Shown here piece by piece: positions 54,870 to 64,000 of a DNA stretch of 64,000 nucleotides (position 1 is its first letter; each line of letters begins with the position of its first letter). Origin of the DNA: Doris montereyensis (Eukaryota; Mollusca; Gastropoda; Nudibranchia; Dorididae); the NCBI GenBank assembly GCA_037039925.1, contig JAXRKP010000591.1, positions 189,501-253,500 on the forward strand, written 5' to 3'. Made by a program: the position numbers and the translations under genes. The notes beneath the pieces are model-generated. The model was given only the letters and a program-made list of their open reading frames with translations, did no database searches and was not told the origin of the DNA.

Positions 54870-57640
54870 TTCTTTATCAGCTCCCATTCAATGAGGTTTA
54901 TATGCCCGAAATGATCTTTCTCCAGGCTGTCCAATGATTTTGCTTCCTTTGTTATTTCTTTGCTGCAAATGCTTTTTTATATCTTCTGCCCACTTTTGAG
55001 GGCTGCCTTTTGGAAACAGGTAATAATCATTCATCAGCATGCCGGATCTCAATTGATTTGTTTCTTTTTAGTTTTTATGCTTTCTGTTTTGGTTTGATCT
55101 CTTATTGTTGTGTTTTTGATTTTGTCTCTTTTTACGTACCTCTTCTCTTAGATATTTCATTTGATACTGGTATCTACTGTATTCCCTACTGTCTAAGGTC
55201 CAAGTTTCACTGCCATAGAGGAGAGTAGGACAATAAACCTGTTGCCATTTTGGTTTTTGTTGACAATTCTTGTTTACCTGCAAATGCCTTTCCTAGATGG
55301 TTATATATTGCACTTGCCTTTTGGATTATCTGGCTGATTTCTTTCTTAGTTTTCCCTCTGAAATAATCATTACTCCTAGGTAATTGTAGCTTTGAACTTG
55401 TTCTAAATTCTCCTGACCTAATTTAAGATTTTGTGTTTTAGCTTCCCTAGTTACTAGCATTGTTTTGGTTTTCTTTGCATTTACTCTCATTCCTCTTTTA
55501 TTTAATTCATTATTCATAATGTTGATATTTGACTGAGGTCCCTTTCTGATTTTCCAAACAGAACTAAATCATCAGCAAATGAAAGCCTTGATATATTTAC
55601 TGGTTTGAGCTTCCACATAGCTAAATTAATTTTCTTCATTTGAGGATGCCTTTGAGATGAATCCATAAATGTGATAAACAAAAAGAGAACTTAGGATACA
55701 ACCCCTGTCTCCTATATCTACATCAAATTCTGCAAACCATCTCACTGATTTGTTTATTGAAAAACTTTTAATGGCTTCTATTAAATTTTGCTCTTTGTGT
55801 TCTTTAAGGAATGCCATAGTTCGTCCTCCTATTGTTGTTTTTCTAAGTCAATAAAACACAGGTGCAAGTCAATCTTCTCTATGAATTTTTCTATTATTTG
55901 TCTAATTCTTATGTGATCTTGTACACTTCTTCCTGGTCTAAATCCACTCTGGTGTTCTTCAATCTGATCCTCTACTTAGTCTATTTCCAGAATCCTGGCA
56001 TACACTTTTCCTGGTCCAGTAGTGATATCACTAGTTTGAGAATTCCATAGTTGATCATTTCTTATGTATTGGTACTACCATTCCCTTTTTCCAGTCTGGC
56101 ACCTGTTTGGAACTTGTTGTTGTATAGTTTGTCTGCCTCTCTCTTGGTTTTTCATTATTTTGGTTGATCTGCTCCTGCTTTTTCCTACACTTTTCTTATA
56201 GCTGTTTGGATTTCTTCCATTGCAAATGCCTTTCTCTAGATTGTTACTCTTACTAATTGATCTTTACTCCTTGTTTCATAAGTTCATTTGTAATTTTGAA
56301 AATGCTTTCTCCATGTTTCCTGATTTTTCTTCTTTATTATTTCTCCTTTCATTCTTAAGTTAATCATTTTCTCCTAGAACAGCTTCCATTAGGCCCCAAG
56401 TCTTTGTCCAAACTTTTCCCACTGTTAGCTTTCCTAATTTCTTTTGATAGCTTTCTTTGAACTTGTTCTCTTCCCGTTGTTCCTGTTTTGATCTTAGTCT
56501 TCATTCTTTGGCGATCATTAATATTAAGATTACAATCTGAGGAGTGTTTCTTTGATATTTGTCACTTTTGATTTCTAGCTTTCCTTGAGATCTTTCTGTT
56601 CACTGATATATATTTTTATCCTGTTTTGGTACATCTGTTTTAATATTGGTTATTTCTTTCTTCTATTTTAAGTCATTCCTCTTTTTGTTTTCTTCAGTTG
56701 ATAATCTTAATTAATTAATCAGCTCCTCTTACTCTACATCCATTTACTGAGGTGCTAACTATTATGATTTTCCAACTATGATTGAACATCTGTCTTCATT
56801 TAAATTTGTGAGATATCTTTATGAGGAAAAAAAATGTTTTTCTTTAGGCAAAATCTATTAGTCTCTCTCCATTTGGAGAAGTTGTCTCTTCTTCTTTACC
56901 TATTACTCCTCCTGATGTTTCTACATTATTGCCTACTCAGCAAATCTCCTAAACCATTAATTCCTTTTTGGATTTAAGATTCTCTGCAGCTATTTGTAAA
57001 TCATTTTCAAAAAAGATATCTTTTTCTTCTTTAGTTGCGTCTTCGTTTGGTCCATAAGCTATTAATAATTTAATTTCTCTTCCTTTTGGTTTAATATTTA
57101 CCTCTAATAGCTGTGGGCTTATAGATTTCAACTTTCTAGTAGCTTTCATGCCTTTTATGCATTACTACTCCTGCTCTAGCTTTATCTTTGACATCTACTC
57201 TGAGAAGATTAAATATGATTTGGTTCTACATTTTCTATTCCTTGTCCTTTTTTCTTTGTTTCTGTAATAGCCAAAATGTCTACTTTGAATTTTTCCATTT
57301 CTTCAACTAATTCTAACTCTTTCCATTAATTGCCCTAACATTCCATGTTCCAAAAATCACAGTCCGTGTTCTTTTCCAGAGTCGTCTTCCAAGTTCAAGC
57401 CTGGGTATATCATTGTATATATTACTTTGAATCAGGTTGTTTTGGATGAGTAGGGATTAGCCCACTGTACCCTAGGTAGATGGTGGGGCTGCCACCTTGA
57501 GGTCCCCTACCAGGCCTTGTTATTTTCTGTCAGGGTTAACTCCCTTAGCCTTGGTTAGTCAAGACTGGCCTGCAAGGCAGCAGGTTGTTTTTTTTTCAGG
57601 GTTAACTCCCTTAGCCTTTGGTCAGTCAAGACCTGTCCAT
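54870..57640 (-). pseudogene. RTE-like LINE in RBCK1 intron (copy 2), heavily gapped
   Basis: Carries the C-terminal region, the FADD region (about 55590), the reverse transcriptase front end, and the endonuclease remnant (IKPKGREIKLLIAYGPNEDA, about 57080; AYGPNED is a family marker). The 5' UTR repeats are at 57460-57640. Compared with the copy at 5.4-8.0 kb, dozens of short stretches are absent from 55.0 to 57.0 kb. It retains the middle part lacking in the copy-1 LINE, so copy 2 did not arise from the present copy 1. Confidence 0.85.
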
Positions 57641-57649
57641 CACGACTCC

Positions 57650-58465
57650 CATGTTGAGAGGTATTGATCATCTACTGGTTTTGTTGCCTGTCCACTCTGT
57701 TACTGTTAATATATTCTGAGATATTGCATAAATCCTTTTGTTCTACCCTCTCTTACGATAATGTTCCAAGATATTGCATAACCAATTTTGTGCTACCCTC
57801 TCTTACGATCATATTCCAAGATATTGCAAACCAATTTTGTTCCACCCTCTGTTATGATCATATTCTGAGATATTGCATAACCAATTTTGTTCTATCCCTC
57901 TTATGACCATATTCCAAGATATTACATGTCATTTTGTCCCAAGATATTCTACCCTCTGTTATGATCATATTCCAAGATATTGCACAACCAATTTTGTTCT
58001 ACCCTCTGTTATGATCATATTCCAAGATATTGCGTAACCAATTTTGTTCTACCCTCTGTTATGATCATATTCCAAGATGTGCGTAAACCAATTTTGTTCT
58101 ATTCTCTGTTATGATCATATTCCAAGATATTGCATAACCAATTTTGTTCTACCTCTGTTATGATCATATTCCAAGATATTGCACAACCAATTTGTTCTAT
58201 CCTCTGTTATGATCATATTCCAAGATATTGCACAACCAATTTGTTCTACCCTCTGTTATGATCATATTCCGAGATATTGCATAAATCCTTTGTTCTACCC
58301 TCTCTTACGATCATATTCCAAGATATTGCATAACCAATTTTGTTCTACCCTCTGTTTATGATCATATTCCAAGATATTGCATAACCAATTTTGTTCTACT
58401 CCTCTGTTATGATCATATTCCAAGATATTGCACAACTTATTTTGTTCTATCCTCTGTTATGATCA
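57650..58465. repeat. 50-bp minisatellite (copy 2)
   Basis: Same unit as 45560-46345 (GATCATATTCCAAGATATTG). Several units carry small gaps, for example CAAGATGTGCGTAAACC near 58075. Confidence 0.92.
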
Positions 58466-58931
58466 TTTCTTTGCAACTCTAAAGTCGATTATCTCGTTAC
58501 CTGGACTTGGTGATACAACAGTTGGTCATTCAGGTGACCACATTTCCTGTCTGTGCTTCCATTTAAATCTCTCATTTCGCTTTTACTCCTTTCTCAATTC
58601 TATCTTTTCACTTTGTCAATTGTCAATGTTGTTTGTTGCTACGTTAAGCTTTCTTGAATCCATCATGTTTTACCATCTCGTTCACTCCTCATTAAATTCA
58701 CTTTGAAATGCCTTGCTACTTTCACTGTTGTTGTTGTTGCTACTTTGATATCTATTTGAATTCATCATACAATTTTGTTCATGTAAAAAAATATTGACCC
58801 CTCCCCCCAAACAAAAACAACAACAAAGATAAGAGAAATTCAAATTTCATTTTTCTTCCACGATTATTGTAAGTTTCAAATTTTATCTCTAACTTCAGTG
58901 GGAGAGAAATGCTGTTAATGCAACAACTTAC

Positions 58932-59142
58932 GGGTTCTTCCCGTCCTTTAAATTTAAATCTGTAAGTGGAAGGGGTCTCAGATGCAGGTAGTAATGCATT
59001 GCAACACTGGATTGACACTAACGCTTTCAGAGTGCTCAATGACCGCCATTTTTATTGCAGAAGATGCATTCCTTGACAAGTTGGGCACAGAAGGAAAGGG
59101 CATGTCAGGCAGTGACCTGGTACTTGTGTCAAGCACAGGATT
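58932..59142 (-). pseudogene. RBCK1: RBCK1 linker exon (copy 2), frameshifted
   Basis: Identical to copy 1 (46850-47059) over the first 45 codons, with the same acceptor and donor. After NPVLQC a one-base gain (TGCATTACTACC versus TGCGTACTACC) puts a TGA in frame; further one-base changes follow (ACCCCTT versus ACCCTT, and GGACGGG versus GGAACAGG). The length is 211 nt where 210 keeps phase. Confidence 0.8.
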
Positions 59143-59407
59143 CTGAAACAGCAAGAAAAAGCCAACATTTGCAGGACTGTCTTCCTCATGAAATGATAAA
59201 AGATATTGCAATAACTTCCTTCACACAGGGCTTCATTAGCCATTTCTCACCTGTCATTCATGAAAGAGAAAGAAAAGTAAAGTTCCTTAAAGACCTTATG
59301 GTCCATAGGGCCAGAGATTATCCTGGTTTCAATTATAGTGTAGCAGAACTGGTAACAATAAACACTTCCTGGAAAGAATGTTAATCTGTCACAGATTTTT
59401 ACTCCAA

Positions 59408-59575
59408 AGAAGAAGAAGAAGAAGAAGAAGAAGAAGAAGAAGAAGAAGAAGAAGAAGAAGAAGAAGAAGAAGAAGAAGAAGAAGAAGAAGAAGAAGAAGA
59501 AGAAGAAGAACAAGAAGAAGAAGAAGAAGAAGAAAGAAGAAGAAGAAGAAGAAAAAGAAAAAGAAGGAGAAGAAG
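59408..59575. repeat. (GAA)n tract (copy 2)
   Basis: About 165 bp of GAA with one CAA interruption, joined to the SINE A tail as in copy 1. Confidence 0.95.
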
Positions 59576-59589
59576 AATGTTTAGATTTA

Positions 59590-59805
59590 TATAGCGCACT
59601 ATACATAGGATCTAAGCGCTTTACAATGTCAATAATCCACAAATGAGTTAATTGATGTTGGTACCCATTGCCACCTAGGCCCAGTGGGTTAAATGCCTAT
59701 TAAGTGTCTCCCAAGGAACGCAATGTCGGACTAAGGATTGCCAGGATTCCAAACCAGGCCCTATGATCCCAAGTCTGGTAACCTAGCCACTAGGCTACCC
59801 CGGCC
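59590..59805 (-). mobile_element. SINE family A (copy 2)
   Basis: Partner of 47865-48065. Here the 3' end keeps ATATAGCGCACTATACATAG next to CTAAGCGCTTTACAATGTC, a more complete tail than in copy 1. Confidence 0.85.
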
Positions 59806-59999
59806 ATTCATGAAAGAGTGTGTGTACATACAAAACATGGGGGGGGGGGGCTTTTACTTTTATGTGAAAGCGTCAATCAGAAAGATAAGGTAGCCGCCAA
59901 GCAGTGTGGCTGTTTTTTCATTCATGCACAATTTTCTTGTTGAAATGCTTTAAGTTAAATCACAGTTCATATTCATGCATCCTTGACAACTTTAAATAC

Positions 60000-60260
60000 A
60001 AAAAGATAACAGAAGAAATAGGACAGCGGAGACGGGAGATGGATAGGACACACCCTAAGAAAACACCAGAGCAGTACTACATGACATGCACTCAGTGGGA
60101 CCTACAAGGGCAGAAGATGAGGCAGACCACGAACAATCTGGGAGAAGGCTAATGGAGGACGATGTGAAAAAAGTGAAGAGAGGATGTCTTTTTTATGGGA
60201 TTTAACGAGAAATTCCCAAGATATGAGCAAGTACAAGTTGTTGTTGTGCCTATGCCCTGG
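60000..60260 (+). mobile_element. LINE C-terminal fragment, plus strand (copy 2)
   Basis: MDRTHPKKTPEQYYMTCTQW and DLQGQKMRQ on the plus strand. It is the duplicate of 48250-48600 with different indels. Confidence 0.7.
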
Positions 60261-60684
60261 TGATGCGGCCATGCATGATGTCGAAACATGTACCTCTTAG
60301 TTTCTTCTGCCTCGCCACTTAGGTCACCTTGATCAAGGTCAGTGACCGGTCAAAAGGCAGCGCAAGACGCACATGTCAGCAGCCATGGAACTATCAACTA
60401 ATTGACCATATCATACTATTCTTTGTTCCATAATTTATGGTTACATGACAACATGTGAACTGAGTATATGTGTACATTCCTATTGGGAAAAAAATATGCC
60501 TCATAACGTAAAACTGTACATCTCAAAGTCTTGACGACTCTAAACTCAGGAGCCACTGGACCCACAAACGCCATATTTCGCATGTAGATTTCAAATAGCC
60601 TGCCTTAGGTTCTTAGCGAATAAATTCTTGAAGCAAATCAGTATTTTAATTGATTGAGAAAAGATTGTTTTGCCATGAGCAATG

Positions 60685-60975
60685 AAAAGCCCGCCTAACC
60701 TAAGTACGATAACAGGTACTTTATCACCCTGCAGCTGGTTATTACAGAGATCTTGAAAACTAACCATTTCTTCATTTCTGGTAACCTATTGTACAGAGAT
60801 CTGCAATGAAAAGCCCGCCTAACCTAAGTATCGAATACTGTACCGGTACTTGATATCACCCTGCAGCTGGTAACCTATTGTACAGAGATCTGCAATGAAA
60901 AGCCCGCCTAACCTAAGTATCGAATACTGTACCGGTACTTGATATCACCCTGCAGCTGGTAACCTATTGTACAGT
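60685..60975. repeat. 89-bp tandem repeat, about 3 copies
   Basis: GTAACCTATTGTACAG occurs at 60781, 60870 and 60959 (period 89). The first upstream unit (60685-60750) is partial and diverged. The units contain AATGAAAAGCCCGCCTAACC and TGATATCACCCTGCAGCTGG. Confidence 0.9.
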
Positions 60976-62290
60976 TCATCGTTGAAAAAAAGAATGTGAT
61001 AAAAGAGTAATCATAATCATCATTGTCTACGGGTATGCTTGTTACTCTTTATTTCTCTGTAAGAAGAGTTCAAAATTCGTCTAGGAACATTTTGATGGAC
61101 GTGAGAATAAAACAAACGTTACTGTAGGAGCTGCCCAGCTTAGTACTATTGACCCTTTAATAGAAATTAATTTGAATAGTAATAGGCATGACAGGAAATT
61201 GGGATGGACACAGATACAATGAAAGTGTTTTTACACAATTACTTTCTAGCATCCCCTCTGCATGTCATCTGGTCTGATGAAGGGTATGATTTAGTATGAA
61301 AATGAGTTCATGACATTAAGATAAAAGATTTTAAGTCCTTAAAGGCTTATTACAAAAGAACTGATCTTGCATTGAGATTGCCAGTCACCATCACTGTTTG
61401 GAAGTGTGCCGTTCATTGTAAAATATTGTCAGCGCTGCTTTCTACACATCACTATCACTCAAGCGTCTTATCTTCCACGTCTACTGGAATCTGTTCATCT
61501 TCATAATGGCTCCTAAATCAGACAAAAGCCCTCTTTGGACATACACGGAAAAGCAAGGAGACATAGTCCTGTGTCTCATTGTTCCTTCGCTCTGTTTGCC
61601 CCACCTGCCCATCCTCATTGACGCTTGTCGCAGTGCTTCTCCAGTCATCCCCCCAATCCAGTCCCAGTCACCTCTCTCCCCCTCTCCCTGTCTGCTTTCT
61701 CGTCTGGCTATGTTGATCATGAACATGAAGCATCTGTGCATCGAAACATTGATTATATGCGTTGTGCATCGTAACTTTGATCATGTGTGATGCTGTGACC
61801 ATGATCATTGTCCGAGCGCTCGATCACAGTGATCACGGTCCTTGATTGTTCGCTATTCATGATCAACTGGAAAGCGATCAGCGCCTAGGCCTATCAGCTT
61901 GTAGTTGCACAGCAACACATGCTTGTCGCACATCTTGCCAGAGCCTACTGTGTGGTTCATAAAACTGACTCATGTCTCACCACACAGAATGATTGTGATG
62001 AAATTGATCACAAATATCGTTTGTAAGTCTTTGAAAATATGTAGCGTTCATCTCAGCATCCCAAAAGCAGACAACAATAATAAAACTTTTTTCACTTTGT
62101 AACAACTTTACTTAATGTCTCCTTTAGTTATCTTTCTCAATAGTCCATAATAAAAAAAATAAAAAAATAAAAAACAATAATAATCGCCCAAAACATATGT
62201 GTTGTTATATCTCTACACACTTACACAAAACATGTCTGTCACAATGCATAAACCCCAAGTCGATACAATTAAATAATTGTAATATTTAAT
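60976..62290. other. Unique sequence, no exon recognised
   Basis: Probably an RBCK1 intron. A 94-codon plus-strand frame (61506-61790) has no recognisable domain. Around 61775-61880 the sequence is unusually rich in TGATCA and GATC sites, but no repeat unit or structure is evident. Confidence 0.4.
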
Positions 62291-62469
62291 ATTTAGGTAG
62301 CTTCCCATAACTGCACGGTGCGTAACTGCACGCTTTTTCTCTTCTCCAACACAGAGCGAATTGTCCAGCAACTATCGTATCTATGAATAGAGCCACTGTA
62401 GAGAGTGGACAAAACAGCACTAAGCTGGCTGATAATTGTTGAAATATCATTTAAAGCAATGTGACATAC

Positions 62470-62642
62470 CGTAACTTCACACTCCAGTTCAGGATTTGAA
62501 TTTACAGTCATGTGGCGATGCACTGTTTCCGTGATTTGGTGAGATGCCAGTGCCACTGCCCGGATGACAAGAGAACGAACTTGAGGGAGAGGCAGTAGGT
62601 AGTGCTTGCTTATCGAATACAAGACGCCAGGGTTAGATTTCT
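62470..62642 (-). CDS. Candidate RBCK1 exon after the UBL domain
   Basis: The acceptor is ATCATTTCAG|AGAAATC (starts 62642) and a candidate donor ACG|GTATGT (ends 62470). With the leftover G of the UBL exon the first codon is GAG, giving EKSNPGVLYSISKHYLLPLP, QVRSLVIRAVALASHQITET and a VNSNPELECEVT end: 58 codons, leaving in phase 0 as the next linker exon requires. No family similarity is recognised. If the donor is not used, the frame continues to a TAA at about 62296 and would make a short protein ending QLWEAT. Assignment to RBCK1 is inference from strand, place and phase. Confidence 0.5.
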
Positions 62643-62859
62643 CTGAAATGATACCATAGATTCATTATTGCAAACTTCTTGTACTAGTAAAGACTGAAGT
62701 AAAAAGATAAAAATAAAGACTCTTCCCTCTCAAGATCCTTCAGCATGCCAACCTAGCTTTCAAAAGACCACTGCATCAAGACACATATATATTTACACAA
62801 AAAAACAGCTTTTTATTGCAGCACTGGTTCAAAACCCAGGCTAGCCCAGGTGTTTTGTC

Positions 62860-63115
62860 CCGATAACATGCCTCTAGGAGAAATACTTTCCTCTGCTTTC
62901 CTCAATCGACTCAGTACCCAGCCATAGGCAGGAAAAGCACCCTGTCAGAGTGCTGTAGTGTGAGTGCCTAACAGGCAGCTGTACTGTATGCTCATGGGAA
63001 GTTGAGAACTTTGAATGAGATGGCCTGCTAGGGAGAAAAGTAGTGTAAAAGTACGGCAAGCCTGCATCTGTGCGGGGATACAGATTACAAACCCATATTT
63101 AACTGTCTTCGGCAG
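62860..63115 (+). mobile_element. SINE family B copy beside the UBL exon
   Basis: The most complete copy: a B-box-like GGTTCAAAACCC upstream (about 62826), GTACCCAGCCATAGGCAGGA, CCCTGTCAGAGTGCTGTAGT and GCAAGCCTGCATCTGTGCGG. It ends about 15 bp before the donor of the UBL exon. Confidence 0.65.
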
Positions 63116-63130
63116 GACGCTAGCTCTTAC

Positions 63131-63329
63131 CGCTTCTCCTCAATGCCTCATGCTCCTGAGAATTTGTAGGTGGTTTCAGGCCCACAGAATGTGCTGTGAC
63201 AAGGTAGAGGTACAAAGTTTCCCCGGGTCCTTTGATACCACAGTTGTACATTGTACAGGAGTCATCACGGATGCATTTGCCGATGATCCAGTGTTGAACT
63301 GCTGTCGGTATTCGATATCTTATCCAAAA
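63131..63329 (-). CDS. RBCK1: RBCK1/HOIL-1 exon: C-terminal part of the UBL domain
   Basis: Encodes FWIRYRIPTAVQHWIIGKCI, RDDSCTMYNCGIKGPGETLY and LYLVTAHSVGL. This corresponds to the HOIL-1/SHARPIN-type ubiquitin-like domain (PPSVQRWVIGxxL, then G-x-x-x-YLYLL). In vertebrates the UBL recruits HOIL-1 to the UBA of HOIP. The acceptor is TGCTTTCCAG|TTTTGG (starts 63329) and the donor AGCG|GTAAGA (ends 63131, phase 1). The reading frame is clean over 199 nt. The exon before it, with the start codon, must lie beyond 64 kb or in the unassigned stretch to the right. Confidence 0.88.
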
Positions 63330-63956
63330 CTGGAAAGCAGGAAAGAAATAAGATAAACAAACGTAAGCCTCTCCTCAATTGACAGCTATAGAGCGAAACA
63401 AGCCTCTCTTTGGTCCCTTTACTAGCCATCTCAGTCTGAATTCGAAGTGGGAGCAAATGATGGGAATGACAGAGGCAGTAACATGATCGGCCGATCAGAC
63501 AAACTGACATAACCTAATTTAAGCAAATACAAAACACTAGCCTTGTTTGATTTATTCAAATTCACCCACTCCACCATATGCAGTGATCTCGGGATGAATT
63601 ACAAGGAAAAGCAAGTTTGTTTGTTGTTTCATTGCAATTTTCCCCACCATTTATAGACGGTAATCTCAGGGTGAATTGAGAGGAAACAGCATGAATGAAG
63701 ATTATAAGTGAAAAAGTAAAAAGAAAAGTAAGACCTACCAGTAGCACCCACCAACCACCTTCGAAAACAGTAAGACAAAAACTTTATGAGAGTGAAATGA
63801 AACAAAAGATGTCTGACATACCAGTAACCCCGCAAACTGTCCAAGGATAGACAAAAAAACATAATAACATGACAGAAGAGAAAAAGAAGTAGGTTCTACC
63901 AGCAACGCTTGCCTTTCACCCACCACAACACTAGCGTACAAACACAGTTGTTTAGA
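63330..63956. other. Intronic sequence, no exon recognised
   Basis: Contains two diverged copies of the dispersed CACTCCACCATATGCAGTG / CTCGGGATGAATT motif (63560-63690) that also occurs at 8.63 and 23.48 kb. No start exon for RBCK1 was recognised. Confidence 0.4.
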
Positions 63957-64000
63957 CTCCCTATTTGTCTATACCCCTATTTGTCTATATCCCCTATTTG
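63957..64000. repeat. Start of a short tandem repeat at the window edge
   Basis: CCCCTATTTGTCTATA-type units, about three copies, run off the end of the window. Confidence 0.75.

Larger units (their letters stand above)
49030..60569. repeat. Large tandem duplication, copy 2
   Basis: Collinear with 29.79-48.85 kb. Similarity ends at ACCCACAAACG (60569), after which unique sequence begins. The copy is about 11.5 kb long. It is peppered with small deletions relative to copy 1 and to other LINE copies, especially 54.9-57.0 kb and 51.2-53.4 kb, where words of a few to tens of bases are missing and segments are spliced together. Confidence 0.9.

Noticed and set aside
61506..61790. 94-codon plus-strand frame starting MAPKSDKSPLWTYTEKQ
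   Set aside because: No recognisable domain, no splice or promoter evidence and no conservation to point to. It may be chance in unique intron sequence.
61775..61880. Cluster of TGATCA palindromes as an operator-like site
   Set aside because: The spacing is irregular and no adjacent transcription unit is visible; enrichment of a 6-mer in 100 bp is weak evidence.
1..64000. A bacterial defence, secretion or biosynthetic system
   Set aside because: All recognisable genes are eukaryotic or transposon-derived, with spliceosomal introns. No operon-like gene packing exists.

Overview
The window looks like a stretch of a large, repeat-choked animal genome, most plausibly a mollusc and perhaps a heterobranch gastropod. 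The grounds are spliced exons of an animal ubiquitin ligase, several invertebrate transposon classes, tRNA-derived SINEs, an RTE-like LINE in many broken copies, and a dispersed TCTAGATC-type motif. The host assignment is inference. I see no bacterial operon, CRISPR array or phage.

The only host gene I can identify is RBCK1/HOIL-1, an RBR-type E3 ubiquitin ligase, on the minus strand. Its exons are scattered from 63.3 kb down to 24.06 kb: the end of the UBL domain, a probable linker exon, a second linker exon, the second half of the NZF zinc finger, RING1, a RING1/IBR connecting exon, the IBR, an IBR-RING2 linker, and RING2. Exon phases agree across almost every junction. The first UBL exon, the first half of the NZF and the last exon were not found.

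Left part (0-24 kb). A PIF/Harbinger transposase exon is followed by a three-exon decayed Mutator-like transposase whose first intron holds a 410-bp inverted-repeat element. Next come broken LINEs, a tRNA-like SINE and a CR1-like LINE fragment. From 13.7 to 23.4 kb runs a 25-bp minisatellite split by a 1.47-kb hAT-like element and by a 3.7-kb Ty3/gypsy retroelement with LTRs and a 5-bp target duplication.

Middle part (24-29.3 kb). The 3' RBCK1 exons lie here. A 54-bp minisatellite beside the IBR exon is made of copies of that exon's own splice acceptor and first codons. A piggyBac transposase pseudogene is split by a LINE.

Right part (29.7-60.6 kb). A large tandem duplication covers almost everything. 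Copy 1 (about 29.7-48.85 kb) and copy 2 (about 49.03-60.57 kb) carry the same order of RBCK1 exons, SINEs, LINEs and minisatellite arrays. They differ in array length, and a 5-kb array is missing from copy 2. Both copies of the RBCK1 exons carry small indels, mostly at different places, and the unduplicated IBR and RING2 exons have similar small gaps. This pattern fits either an internal exon duplication followed by decay, or two haplotypes joined in tandem in an indel-rich long-read assembly. Deciding between these is the most important question for this window.
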